DNA from: Actinokineospora inagensis DSM 44258
GTDB lineage: Bacteria > Actinomycetota > Actinomycetes > Mycobacteriales > Pseudonocardiaceae
NCBI RefSeq assembly: GCF_000482865.1
Contig: NZ_AXWW01000031.1
Coordinates: 1 to 64,000 of the forward strand
DNA: 64,000 nt
Direction of reading: 5' to 3'
Below, piece after piece: positions 1-8,152 of the stretch; the stretch's first letter is position 1; the number at the start of each line of letters is the position of its first letter. The notes beneath the pieces were generated by a model. That model was not told where the DNA came from. It worked only from the letters and a program-made list of their open reading frames with translations, and ran no database searches. Both the position numbers and the translations under genes were made by a program.

Positions 1-290
1 CCCCCCACCCCAGGTCGACCCACGACCCACTATCGACGAAGCGCCACCCCGGCACCGCGCGCCTCAAAACAAGCCCGCACAGATCGACGAAGCGCCACAA
101 CCAACCAGCACCGCGCGCCTCGAAACCCCACCCCACATCGACGAAGGCCGCTAGCCCGCCCCGCAGCGCCTCGAAAACCCCGCCTCACATCGACGAAGGC
201 CGCCAGCCCGCCCCGCGCGCCTCAAAACAAGCCCGCACAGATCGACGAAGCACCACCCCCGCACCGCGCGCCTCGAAACCCGCCGATCCC
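1..290. repeat. Module 1 of composite repeat, copy A: degenerate tandem repeat of about 55 bp
   Basis: Four to five degenerate units, each carrying a core like ATCGACGAAG followed by GCGCCACCCC and a second core GCGCGCCTC(A/G)AAA. No coding ORF is credible here. The same units occur at 7683-7790 and, inverted, at about 39480-39670, in each case directly beside the 146-bp inverted-repeat element. The stretch lies on the far side of module 2 from the 3' end of metB. It is the start of the window, so its left limit is unknown. Confidence 0.75.
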
Positions 291-295
291 AACCG

Positions 296-442
296 CCCGT
301 TGTGGTGAAGTTGTTTTGTTTGGGGGGAGCGGTGGCCTAAGCCGGCTGGCGGGTAAGGCCACGCTTTTCCAGTGGCCCCGCCTTTTAGCCTTACCCAGGC
401 TACCGCTAGGGGCCCCAAACAAAACAACTTCACCACAACGGG
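296..442. repeat. Module 2, copy A: 147-bp element with 30-bp perfect inverted ends
   Basis: The arms 296-325 and 413-442 are perfect inverted repeats of 30 bp (core GTTGTGGTGAAGTTGTTTTG), extendable by one G/C pair. The interior is itself an imperfect palindrome (AGCGGTGGCCT near the left, AGGCTACCGCT near the right), so the whole element could fold into one long hairpin on either strand. Near-identical copies lie at 7796-7941 and, inverted, at 39334-39479. The outer flanks are conserved between copies, so no target-site duplication is visible. It has no coding capacity; it resembles a MITE in form but has no transposase partner in the window. Confidence 0.85.
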
Positions 443-538
443 CACCACCGCTTTCATCTGGCGCCAATGGCCGGCGTCGCCGCCAGGCGACCAGGCCGAC
501 CCCCGAGGCGAAGCCGAGGCCCAGTGACCCCTCACACC
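443..538. repeat. Module 3, copy A: conserved block of about 95 bp
   Basis: Runs from the end of the inverted-repeat element to about CCCCTCACACC. It contains a small hairpin (GTCGCC / GGCGAC) and a duplicated CCGAGG motif. Nearly the same sequence is found at 7942-8036, inverted at 39240-39333, and alone at about 16422-16490. Variation in the hairpin loop while the stem is kept hints that structure may matter. Confidence 0.7.
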
Positions 539-712
539 AAGATCAACCGAGAACAAAGCCCCCGAACACACACCCTAGCCAACCCCACCGACAAGATCAC
601 CCCGCCGACCCACAACCATGATCAAACCCGCAGCAAAGCCCCCAAATGCACACCCTATCCAACCCCACCGACAAGATCAGCCGGCCGACCCACGACCATG
701 ATCAACCACTAC
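539..712. repeat. Module 4, copy A: tandem repeat of about 80 bp
   Basis: About two and a half units containing CAAGATCA, AGCAAAGCCCCC and ACACCCTA(G/T)CCAACCCCAC. The same unit is found in degenerate form at 8036-8110 and, inverted, at 39021-39240. It ends about 24 bp from the metB stop codon, so it would form the distal part of the metB 3' untranslated region. The + strand is very rich in C and A. Confidence 0.7.
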
Positions 713-735
713 GCGAGCGCCAACAGCCCCAGCCC

Positions 736-1893
736 TCAGTCCAACGCCTTCAACAAATCAGCCACCAAATCCGCACTGTCCTCAATCCCCACCGACAACC
801 GCAAAATATCCCCGGAAATCTGCAACGGCGACCCCGTGGTGCTCGCGTGCGTCATCTTCCCCGGGTGTTCGATCAACGACTCAATCCCCCCCAATGACTC
901 AGCCAGAATAAACAACCGAGTCCGCGCCGCCACTGCCAACGCCGCCTCTTCACCCCCCGCTACAGCGAACGACACCATCCCGCCAAACCGCCGCATCTGC
1001 TTCGCGGCGATCTCGTGCCCCGGATGCTCAGCCAACCCCGGGTAATAAACCCGAGTCACCCGCCGATGCCCCACCAACGCCTCGACCACCCGCTCGGCGT
1101 TGTCGCTGTGCTTTTCCATCCGCAACGCCAGTGTCTTCGCGCCGCGCAACGTCAGCCACGCGTCGAACGGCCCCGGAACCGCCCCGCCCGCGTTCCGCAG
1201 GAACGCGAACCCCTCCCGCAACGCGTCGTCCGACGTGATGAGCGCCCCGCCGACGACGTCCGAGTGCCCACCCAGGTACTTCGTCGTCGAGTGCAGCACC
1301 ACGTCCGCCCCGAGACCGAGCGGTGACTGCAGGTACGGCGTCGCGAAAGTGTTGTCGATGACCAGCTTCGCGCCCGCCTCCGCCGCGACCGTCGCCAATG
1401 CGGCGATGTCCACGATCCCGAGCAGCGGGTTCGTCGGTGTCTCCGACCAGATCACCTTCGTGTTCGGTCGGATCGCGGCCCGCGTGGCCGCCGGGTCGGC
1501 CAGGTTGACGGCGGAGTACTCGACCCCCCACTGGGTGAGCACCTTGTCCAGCAGCCGGAAGGTCCCGCCGTACGCGTCGTTGCCGAGCACGACGTGGTCG
1601 CCGGGCCGGGTCATGGTGCGCAGTGCGACGTCGGAGGCGGCGAGGCCGGACGCGAAGGCCAGGCCGTACTTGCCGCCCTCCAGGGCCGCGAGGGCCTCTT
1701 CCAGCGCCGTCCGGGTCGGGTTGGCGCTGCGGGAGTACTCGTAGCCGCCGTCGCGCAGACCGCCGACGCCGTCCTGGGCGAAGGTGGAGGTGGCGTAGAT
1801 GGGCACGATGACCGCGCCGGTACGCGGGTCGGGGGTCTGCCCAGCGTGGATGGCCCGGGTCTCGAAACCCCAGCGCGCCGTCTCGTCAACCAT
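736..1893 (-). CDS. metB: Cystathionine gamma-synthase (PLP-dependent Cys/Met metabolism enzyme)
   Basis: Expected to join an activated homoserine to cysteine to give cystathionine, in the cytoplasm; with cbs downstream-facing on the same strand it makes up a transsulfuration route. The protein is about 385 residues, normal for the family. Visible motifs are ATRAIHAGQ-like N-terminus, YSRSANPTR, the ASGLAA region, and HSTTKYLGGHSD with the PLP lysine near residue 205. The ATG at 1893 is chosen because homologues start close to the RAIHAGQ motif; a GTG at 1929 preceded by GGGAAGG is a possible alternative. It matches Rv1079 in the syntenic mycobacterial block. The 3' end is skewed to G/T on the coding strand, in line with the adjacent repeat. 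It could also act as a gamma-lyase; sequence alone does not settle that. Confidence 0.9.
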   Translation of the reverse strand: MVDETARWGFETRAIHAGQTPDPRTGAVIVPIYATSTFAQDGVGGLRDGGYEYSRSANPTRTALEEALAALEGGKYGLAFASGLAASDVALRTMTRPGDHVVLGNDAYGGTFRLLDKVLTQWGVEYSAVNLADPAATRAAIRPNTKVIWSETPTNPLLGIVDIAALATVAAEAGAKLVIDNTFATPYLQSPLGLGADVVLHSTTKYLGGHSDVVGGALITSDDALREGFAFLRNAGGAVPGPFDAWLTLRGAKTLALRMEKHSDNAERVVEALVGHRRVTRVYYPGLAEHPGHEIAAKQMRRFGGMVSFAVAGGEEAALAVAARTRLFILAESLGGIESLIEHPGKMTHASTTGSPLQISGDILRLSVGIEDSADLVADLLKALD

Positions 1894-1959
1894 GGCACCC
1901 AGGCTACGGGTGCCCCCCGCCCCCACCACAATGTGGGAGCCTTCCCATTGTCAGGAATA

Positions 1960-2487
1960 TCAACCGATCGAGTGAGCGGTTCGGCCGCGCAGCCACCTCG
2001 GGGTGGACGGCACGATCGCGAACACGAACGCCAGCACCCCGGCGACCCCGGCCGCCGCCAGCAGGGTCAGGTAGGTCTGCTCGAAGGTGAACATCTGCTT
2101 GAAGTAGTCGGCGAGGCTGACCTGCACCGACGACAGCACCTCCGACACGAACGGCTCGACCACGATCGCGACGACACCCAGGAACGCCGACACGGCAACG
2201 AGAGCGGCCCCGGCCATCCGGCGGGTGAACAGCAGCAGCGCCCCGACCAGCGCGAGCGCCGCGACCACCAGCCTGCCCGCGTAGAGCGCCTGCATCCCGG
2301 CGGGCAGGTCGGTGAAGCTGATGAACTTCAACACCTGGCCGAAGAACTCGCCGGTCGACCCGGCCAGTCCACCCGCGACGGCCAACCCCAGGACACCGGC
2401 GACGACCGATGTCGCCGGGCTGCCCGGAACCGACGGCCGGAAGGACGGGTAGTAGGCCTGTTGCGGGTAATTCCCTTGGTAGCTCAT
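1960..2487 (-). CDS. Small membrane protein, unknown function
   Basis: A 175-residue protein with a short Gln/Tyr/Pro-rich N-terminus (MSYQGNYPQQAYYPSF) and four hydrophobic segments at about 26-42, 66-86, 92-110 and 140-160. The N-terminus resembles the low-complexity head of the upstream Pra-like gene, which suggests related cytoplasmic tails. The ATG at 2487 is preceded by GAGGGGAAC at good spacing; longer reading is a shadow of the neighbouring gene. It lies 85 bp after the Pra-like gene on the same strand, but a strong hairpin separates them, so co-transcription may be partial. I do not recognise a family. Confidence 0.75.
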   Translation of the reverse strand: MSYQGNYPQQAYYPSFRPSVPGSPATSVVAGVLGLAVAGGLAGSTGEFFGQVLKFISFTDLPAGMQALYAGRLVVAALALVGALLLFTRRMAGAALVAVSAFLGVVAIVVEPFVSEVLSSVQVSLADYFKQMFTFEQTYLTLLAAAGVAGVLAFVFAIVPSTPRWLRGRTAHSIG

Positions 2488-2527
2488 GGTTTTGTTCCCC
2501 TCGCCTCGGTGACACCCCCAGAGACGC

Positions 2528-2560
2528 GGAAAGGCCCCGGCGGGTTGCCGGGGCCTTTCC
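2528..2560 (-). terminator. Hairpin between Pra-like gene and following membrane-protein gene
   Basis: A perfect 13-bp stem (2528-2540 with 2548-2560, GGAAAGGCCCCGG) and 7-nt loop. There is no long T-run on the - strand, so it may be an inefficient terminator or an attenuator reducing expression of the 1960-2487 gene. Confidence 0.6.
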
Positions 2561-2572
2561 GGGAAAATCTCG

Positions 2573-3859
2573 TCAGCTCCACTGCTGGGGCGGCTGCTGC
2601 TGCCCACCGGGGGGCTGCTGGCCGAACCCGCCACCGGGCGGCGGGGGCGGCTGCTGGCCGTAACCCTGCTGCGGCTGCCCGAACCCGGGCGGCGGGGGCT
2701 GCTGCGGCTGGCCGTAACCGGGCTGCGGCTGGCCGTACGGCTGCTGCTGGGCCTGCTGCGGCTGCCCGAACCCTCCCTGCTGCGGCTGGCCGAAGTTCTG
2801 CGGCTGCTGCCCGAACCCGCCGAAGCCACCGCCACCGGTGCCGCCGCCACTGCCGCCGCCGAGGTTGCCCAGCGGCTGGCTGTTCACCAGGAACGGCTTG
2901 GTCTGCGGGAAGAAGAACAGGGCGCCCGCCGCCGCGATGACGATGCCGAACAGCAGCAGCGTCACGACCCGGCCGATGAACGCGTAGCTCGCGCCGGTCA
3001 GGATCGAGGCCAGCAGGATCACACCGCCGCCGCCGAGCACCAGCAGGTGCGCGAACGCGGTCTTGCGCAGGTACAGGAACACCGCGCCCACCCCGGCCGC
3101 CGCCGCGCCCGCGATGATCAGCAGCGCGTAGAGGACGCCCATGCCGCCGCCGACGTAACCCGCCGCCCGCGCGCTCGCCTCGCACTGCGCCTGGTAGGAA
3201 CCCAGACCCGAGCAGGCGTCGGAGACGCTGGGCGCGCTGCCGAAGTCGGACGCCAAGGTGATGCCCATGATCAGCGTGATCAGGCCGAGCAGCACCACGA
3301 CACCCTGCACGATCAGCGCGATCACGCCGGTGTTCGCGCCCGCGCCGCCGACGCCGGGGGCGCCGCCGAGACCGGGCTGCTGGGCGAAACCGCCACCGGG
3401 CGGCGGGTAGCCACCGGGGGGCTGCTGGCCGTACGGCTGCCCGAACCCGCCCTGCGGCTGGCCGAACTGCTGCTGCGGCGGCTGCTGCCCGTACGGCTGG
3501 CCGAACCCACCGGGGGGCGACGCCGTGTCGGCCGCGCTCGGCGGCGGGGCGTACGGCGGCGACTGCGAGACCGAGCCCGGCGGCACCATCTGGGTCGCGT
3601 CACCCTGACCCGGGCGCACCACCTGGGTGCGGTCGCTGTTCTCGTCCTCGCCGGGCGCGTGCTGGCCGGGGCGGATCGCCTGGGTGCGCTCGACGCCGTC
3701 GGCCCCGGCGTTGTCACCACCGGTCGGGTACTGCGGCTGCTGCGGCGGGTACCCCGGCTGCGGCTGGCCGTAGGGCTGCTGTTCCTGGCCGGGTTGACCA
3801 GGCCACTGCTGGGGCTGACCGCCCTGCCATGGCTGGTTCGGCGGTTGGGGAGCACTCAT
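2573..3859 (-). CDS. Pra-like proline/glutamine/glycine-rich membrane protein
   Basis: A 428-residue protein in the position of Rv1078 (pra) between metB and cbs. Residues about 1-170 are low complexity (PQQPQ, GQPYGQQPP repeats), followed by about five hydrophobic segments (roughly 175-205, 235-265, 268-290, 292-330) and a second QPQQ/GGFGQ-rich tail to the C-terminus. Within the N-terminal tail three similar motifs occur, TQAIRPGQ, TQVVRPGQ and TQMVPPG; in actinobacteria threonines in such settings are often substrates of PknB-type kinases and docking sites for FHA domains (inference). The ATG at 3859 is preferred; an in-frame GTG at 3871 abuts its own ribosome-binding site. Function is unknown; a role at the cell envelope is plausible. 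Confidence 0.8.
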   Translation of the reverse strand: MSAPQPPNQPWQGGQPQQWPGQPGQEQQPYGQPQPGYPPQQPQYPTGGDNAGADGVERTQAIRPGQHAPGEDENSDRTQVVRPGQGDATQMVPPGSVSQSPPYAPPPSAADTASPPGGFGQPYGQQPPQQQFGQPQGGFGQPYGQQPPGGYPPPGGGFAQQPGLGGAPGVGGAGANTGVIALIVQGVVVLLGLITLIMGITLASDFGSAPSVSDACSGLGSYQAQCEASARAAGYVGGGMGVLYALLIIAGAAAAGVGAVFLYLRKTAFAHLLVLGGGGVILLASILTGASYAFIGRVVTLLLFGIVIAAAGALFFFPQTKPFLVNSQPLGNLGGGSGGGTGGGGFGGFGQQPQNFGQPQQGGFGQPQQAQQQPYGQPQPGYGQPQQPPPPGFGQPQQGYGQQPPPPPGGGFGQQPPGGQQQPPQQWS

Positions 3860-3878
3860 CGGGTTTCCCACCCCTTTT

Positions 3879-3902
3879 GACCTGGTACGTGACCTGGTAC
3901 GT
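3879..3902. repeat. 12-bp direct repeat upstream of the Pra-like gene
   Basis: GACCTGGTACGT occurs twice head to tail, about 20 bp upstream of the Pra-like start. It could be a regulator site or part of the promoter region; I see no clear -10/-35 pair. Confidence 0.4.
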
Positions 3903-3990
3903 CTCTTAACGACACGGGTAACACTGCGGGTAACGCTATCGGATGCTCTATCCGGGTGTACTCGCCGGCTCGCGGGCAGACCATAGGACG

Positions 3991-5370
3991 TTACCGTCCC
4001 GCGAGGAAGCCCAACAGATCTTGTCTGGTGACCACTCCGGCCGGTTTGCCGTCGACGAGCACCAGCGCGCCATCGGCGTCGGTCAGCGCCGTCATCGCCG
4101 CCGACACCTGCTCACCGGCGCCGATCGTGGGCAGCGGACCGGACATGTGCCGGTCGAGCCGGTCGGCCAGCGCCGCCTTGCCGGTGAACAGCGCGTCCAG
4201 CAGGTCGCGCTCGTTGACCGCGCCGACGACCTCGGCCGCCATCACCGGGGGTTCCGCGTTCACCACGGGCATCTGGCTGACCCCGAACTCGCGCAGGATC
4301 GCCACCGCGTCGGCCACGGTCTCCGTCGGGTGGGCGTGCACGAAGTCGGGGATGGTCGTCCCGGACACGCTCTTACGACGCAGCACATCCCCAACGGTTG
4401 CCCCGGAGTGCTCGGGCGGCAGGAACCCGTACTGCGCCATCCACTGGTCGTTGAAGACCTTCGACAGGTAGCCGCGACCGCCGTCCGGCAGCAACACGAC
4501 CACAACGTCGTCCGGACCGAGCCGCTTCGCCAACCGCAACGCGGCGGCGGCGGCCATGCCGCAGGAACCACCCACGAGCAGACCCTCTTCGCGCGCCAAC
4601 CTCCGCGTGACCTCAAAGGATTCGGCGTCACTGACCGCGATGATCTCGTCGGCCACGCTGCGGTCGTAGGTCTCCGGCCAGAAGTCCTCGCCGACACCCT
4701 CAACCAGATAAGGCCGACCGGTCCCACCCGAGTAGACAGAGCCCTCGGGGTCCGCGCCGATCACCCGCACCTTCCCGTCGGACGCGTCCTTCAGGTAGCG
4801 CCCGGTACCGGAGATGGTGCCGCCGGTGCCGACCCCGGCCACGAAGTGCGTGATCCGGCCCTCGGTCTGCCGCCACAGCTCCGGCCCCGTCGAGTGGTAG
4901 TGGCTCGCGGGGTTCTCCGGGTTGGCGTACTGGTTCGGCTTCCACGCGCCCTCGATCTCGCGGACGAGCCGGTCGGACACGTTGTAGTAAGAGTCCGGGT
5001 GCTCCGGTGCCACCGCCGTCGGGCACACCACCACCTCGGCGCCGTACGCCTTGAGGACGTTGCGCTTGTCCTCGCTGACCTTGTCCGGGCAGACGAACAC
5101 GCACTTGTAGCCCTTGCGCTGCGCGACCAAGGCCAGGCCGACCCCGGTGTTGCCGGACGTCGGCTCGACGATCGTCCCACCCGGACGCAACGCGCCGGAC
5201 GCCTCCGCCGCCTCCACCATCCGCAGCGCGATCCGGTCCTTGACGCTGCCGCCGGGGTTGAAGTACTCGACCTTCGCCAGCACGGTCGGGGCGAGCCCCG
5301 CGGCCAGCGAGTTCAGCTTCACCAGGGGCGTGTCACCGACGAGATCGATGATGTGCTCGACGTACTCCAC
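3991..5370 (-). CDS. cbs: Cystathionine beta-synthase with C-terminal CBS domains
   Basis: Condenses homocysteine and serine to cystathionine using PLP. The 459-residue protein has a fold-type II PLP domain (about 1-320) with the lysine in NPGGSVKDR (K44), the SGNTG phosphate loop and GVGTGGTISGTG, then two CBS repeats (about 335-459) that in the family bind adenine nucleotides or SAM as regulators. It has no N-terminal heme region, as is usual in bacteria. The start is a GTG with GGAGGA 9 nt upstream. It corresponds to Rv1077 and shares strand and neighbourhood with metB, so the locus can move sulfur between homocysteine and cysteine. The intergenic region to the SGNH gene (5371-5540) is divergent. 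Confidence 0.93.
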   Translation of the reverse strand: MEYVEHIIDLVGDTPLVKLNSLAAGLAPTVLAKVEYFNPGGSVKDRIALRMVEAAEASGALRPGGTIVEPTSGNTGVGLALVAQRKGYKCVFVCPDKVSEDKRNVLKAYGAEVVVCPTAVAPEHPDSYYNVSDRLVREIEGAWKPNQYANPENPASHYHSTGPELWRQTEGRITHFVAGVGTGGTISGTGRYLKDASDGKVRVIGADPEGSVYSGGTGRPYLVEGVGEDFWPETYDRSVADEIIAVSDAESFEVTRRLAREEGLLVGGSCGMAAAAALRLAKRLGPDDVVVVLLPDGGRGYLSKVFNDQWMAQYGFLPPEHSGATVGDVLRRKSVSGTTIPDFVHAHPTETVADAVAILREFGVSQMPVVNAEPPVMAAEVVGAVNERDLLDALFTGKAALADRLDRHMSGPLPTIGAGEQVSAAMTALTDADGALVLVDGKPAGVVTRQDLLGFLAGR

Positions 5371-5540
5371 CGGGGGTCCTCCAGGGGTTCGGGCCCGTCG
5401 TTCCGATCTGCTGGCAGCGTATCCCGGCCGCCTGCCGCCGACCCGACCGCCGCGTTCCGTCCCACATCTTTCGTAAGGAACGGGACCGCCGGGGCGATAG
5501 GTCTGAGACAGTCACCTTTGGTCGTGGTGAGGGGGCACAC

Positions 5541-6353
5541 ATGTACCGGATTCGCGCACTCTGGGTGGCCGCGTTGGCGGCGGGCTCCGTCGGTGGCCTC
5601 TCCGGCGCGGCGTACTCCCTGCTGCAGTCGCAGTCCCGGCACGCCCGCCTGCTCATCGGCGCCCCACGCGACCAGCCCTTCAACGCCGACGGCGGCTACC
5701 TGCCGGACGGTACCGGCCCGGTCGCCGTCGGTGACGCGCTCACCTTCGCCGTCTTCGGCGACTCCAGCGCGGCGGGCCTGGGCGCCGAGACCCCCGAGCT
5801 CCTGCCTGGCGTGCTGCTGGCGCGCGGCCTCGCCGAGGAGATGACCACCCCGGTGCGGCTGACCACGTACGCCGTCAGCGGGTCCCGCACCACGGACCTG
5901 GCCGCCCAGGTGGACCGCGCCCTGCTCGACCCGCCCCGGGTGGCGCTGGTCATGGTCGGCGGGAACGACGTCACCGCCCGCCGCGGCGTGCACGTCTGCG
6001 CCGGGCTGCTGGCCGCCGAGGTGCGCAGGCTGGTCGCCGCCGGAACCCGCGTCGTCGTCGGCACCTGCCCCGACCTCGGCACCGTCGAACCCATCCCGCA
6101 GCCGCTGCGCGCGCTGGCCCGCCGGTGGAGCCTGGCGCTGGGCCGGGCGCAGGCCCGCGCCCTGGCGGGCAGCGGTGCCGCGGTGGTGCCGTTGACCTTG
6201 TTGGCCCGGCACTTCCAGACCCGCCCGCGCGAGCTGTTCAGCCCGGACCGCTTCCACCCCAACGGAACCGGCTACGCCCTCGCCGCCGCCGTGCTGCTCG
6301 CCCCGCTGTGCCGTGCCGCCGGTCTGTGGAACAGTGCGGTGACACCCGGCTGA
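5541..6353 (+). CDS. Secreted or membrane-anchored SGNH/GDSL hydrolase
   Basis: A 270-residue esterase-like protein. An N-terminal hydrophobic segment (about 5-28) without a clear cleavage site suggests export or anchoring. The SGNH blocks are visible: FGDSSAAGLG with the nucleophile Ser (block I), MVGGNDVT with Asn (block III) and SPDRFHPNGTGYA with the Asp-x-x-His pair (block V). It starts at an ATG after GAGGGGGCACAC. The counterpart in M. tuberculosis is Rv1075c. The natural substrate cannot be read from sequence; family members cleave ester bonds of lipids or acylated glycans. Confidence 0.85.
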   Translation: MYRIRALWVAALAAGSVGGLSGAAYSLLQSQSRHARLLIGAPRDQPFNADGGYLPDGTGPVAVGDALTFAVFGDSSAAGLGAETPELLPGVLLARGLAEEMTTPVRLTTYAVSGSRTTDLAAQVDRALLDPPRVALVMVGGNDVTARRGVHVCAGLLAAEVRRLVAAGTRVVVGTCPDLGTVEPIPQPLRALARRWSLALGRAQARALAGSGAAVVPLTLLARHFQTRPRELFSPDRFHPNGTGYALAAAVLLAPLCRAAGLWNSAVTPG

Positions 6354-6405
6354 CCCGCTTACTCGTGGGTAATATCCGTGGTGACCCACCTGCGAAGGAG
6401 TTGCC

Positions 6406-7626
6406 ATGCCCGAGGCCGTCATCGTCGCCGCGGTCCGCTCCCCGATCGGGCGCGCGCACAAGGGCTCCCTGGTCGACATCCGCCCCGACGACCTCACCGC
6501 CCAGTTGGTCCGCGCCGCCCTCGACCGCGTCCCGGCCCTGGACCCCGCCGACATCGACGACCTCATGCTCGGCTGCGGCCTCCCCGGCGGCGAGTCCGGC
6601 AACAACATGGCCCGCATCGTCGCCGTGCTCCTCGGCTACGACTCCCTCCCCGGCTGCACGGTCACCCGCTACTGCGCCTCTTCCCTGCAGACCACCCGCA
6701 TGGCCTTCCACGCCATCAAGGCGGGCGAGGGAGATGTCTTCATCTCCGCCGGGGTGGAAACGGTCTCCCGTTTCGTCAACGGCAGCTCCGACTCCTGGCC
6801 CAACACCCACAACCCCATTTTCGTCGAAGCCGAGGCCCGCACCGCCACCGCCGCCCAATCCGGCTCCGATTCCTGGCACGACCCCCGCGCCAGTGGCATG
6901 GTCCCCGACGCCTACATCGCCATGGGTCAAACCGCCGAAAACCTCGCGCTCGCCAAGGGCATCACCCGCGAAGAAATGGACCACTTCGGCGTGCGCTCCC
7001 AAAACCTCACCGAACAAGCGATAAAAGACGGTTTCTGGGCCCGCGAAATCACCCCGGTAACCCTCCCCGACGGCCGCGTGGTGGATACGGACGACGGCCC
7101 CCGCCCCGGCGTGACCTACGAGAAGACGGCCACCCTGACCCCCGTCTTCCGCCCCGACGGCCGAGTCACCGCAGGCAACTGCTGCCCCCTGAACGACGGC
7201 GCCGCCGCCCTCATCATCATGTCCGACACGAAAGCCGCCACCCTCGGCCTCACCCCCCTGGCCCGCATCGTGTCAACCGGCGTATCGGCCCTCTCCCCGG
7301 AAATCATGGGCCTAGGCCCCGTAGCAGCATCACGGCAGGCACTGGCCCGCGCAGGCATGTCCATCGCCGACATCGACCTCGTAGAAATCAACGAGGCCTT
7401 CGCCGCCCAAGTAATCCCCTCCGCCCACGACCTCAACATCCCCGAAGAAAAACTGAACGTCAACGGCGGCGCCATCGCCATCGGCCACCCCTTCGGCATG
7501 ACCGGCGCCCGCATCACCACCACCCTCATCAACTCCCTCCAATGGCACGACAAGTCAATCGGACTAGAATCAATGTGCGTCGGCGGCGGCCAAGGCATGG
7601 CCATAATCCTCGAACGCCTAAGCTAA
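6406..7626 (+). CDS. Acetyl-CoA acetyltransferase / 3-ketoacyl-CoA thiolase
   Basis: A 406-residue thiolase, normal length. The acyl-accepting cysteine is C90 in VTRYCASS, followed by GGAIAIGHPFGMTGAR (catalytic His) and MCVGGGQG (second Cys). It would catalyse thiolytic cleavage of 3-ketoacyl-CoA or the reverse condensation of acetyl-CoA, in fatty acid breakdown or ketone synthesis. It is equivalent to fadA3 (Rv1074c). The start follows GAAGGAG at good spacing. The last 700 bp become C/A-rich with few G (I count 50 C and 23 G in 7441-7560), merging into the repeat region after the stop; this does not disturb the conserved motifs. Confidence 0.92.
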   Translation: MPEAVIVAAVRSPIGRAHKGSLVDIRPDDLTAQLVRAALDRVPALDPADIDDLMLGCGLPGGESGNNMARIVAVLLGYDSLPGCTVTRYCASSLQTTRMAFHAIKAGEGDVFISAGVETVSRFVNGSSDSWPNTHNPIFVEAEARTATAAQSGSDSWHDPRASGMVPDAYIAMGQTAENLALAKGITREEMDHFGVRSQNLTEQAIKDGFWAREITPVTLPDGRVVDTDDGPRPGVTYEKTATLTPVFRPDGRVTAGNCCPLNDGAAALIIMSDTKAATLGLTPLARIVSTGVSALSPEIMGLGPVAASRQALARAGMSIADIDLVEINEAFAAQVIPSAHDLNIPEEKLNVNGGAIAIGHPFGMTGARITTTLINSLQWHDKSIGLESMCVGGGQGMAIILERLS

Positions 7627-7639
7627 AAAACAACAAAAA

Positions 7640-7676
7640 CACCACCACCACCACCACCACCACCATCACCACCACC
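7640..7676. repeat. (CAC)n microsatellite
   Basis: About twelve nearly perfect ACC/CAC triplets just after the thiolase stop. It is at the edge of composite repeat copy B and likely prone to slippage. Confidence 0.85.
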
Positions 7677-7682
7677 GCACAC

Positions 7683-7790
7683 ACCCCATCGACGAAGCGC
7701 CACCCCCGCACCGCACGCCTCAAAAAAAGCCCGCCCCACATCGACAAAAGCCGCCAGCCCACCCCGCGCGCCTCGGGACCCGCCGATCCC
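7683..7790. repeat. Module 1 of composite repeat, copy B
   Basis: Two degenerate units of the ATCGACGAAG...GCGCGCCTC repeat seen at 1-290. It lies on the thiolase side of the inverted-repeat element. Confidence 0.75.
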
Positions 7791-7795
7791 AACCG

Positions 7796-7941
7796 CCCGT
7801 TGTGGTGAAGTTGTTTTGTTTGGGGGGAGCGGTGGCCTAAGCCGGCAGGCGGGTAAGGCCACGCTTTCCAGTGGCCCCGCCTTTTAGCCTTACCCAGGCT
7901 GCCGCTAGGGGCCCCAAACAAAACAACTTCACCACAACGGG
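7796..7941. repeat. Module 2, copy B: 146-bp inverted-repeat element
   Basis: Arms 7796-7825 and 7912-7941, 30 bp and perfect, same orientation as copy A and differing from it by only a few bases. It sits midway between the converging thiolase and greA genes. Confidence 0.85.
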
Positions 7942-8110
7942 CACTTCAGCTTTAATCTGGCGCCCGAGGCCGGCGTCGCCGAAGGCGACCAGGCCGACCC
8001 CCGAGGCGCAGCCGAGGCCCAGAGACCCCTCACACCAAGATCAGCCCGACAAGATCAACCAGCAGCAAAGCCCCCAAATACACAGCTTACCCACGAGCAC
8101 CGACAGCCCA
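7942..8110. repeat. Modules 3 and 4 of composite repeat, copy B
   Basis: 7942-8036 repeats the conserved block with the GTCGCC/GGCGAC hairpin; about 8036-8110 is a shortened version of the CAAGATCA...AGCAAAGCCCCC unit. It ends next to the greA terminator hairpin. Confidence 0.7.
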
Positions 8111-8120
8111 GACAGCAAAG

Positions 8121-8152
8121 AAAAAGCCACCCCCATCCACACCGGGGGTGGC
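8121..8152 (-). terminator. Intrinsic terminator of greA
   Basis: Perfect 9-bp stem (8126-8134 with 8144-8152, GCCACCCCC) and 9-nt loop, followed on the - strand by TTTTTCTTT. It starts 14 bp after the greA stop. Confidence 0.85.

Noticed and set aside
1-290. CRISPR-like array
   Set aside because: Units are degenerate along their full length, without constant repeats separated by unique spacers, and no cas gene is near.
296-442. Insertion sequence
   Set aside because: Inverted ends are present but there is no transposase ORF and no target duplication.
7796-7941. Riboswitch because of GGCCTAAGCCGG inside the inverted-repeat element
   Set aside because: It lies downstream of two converging genes rather than before a gene, and the rest does not resemble a known riboswitch.
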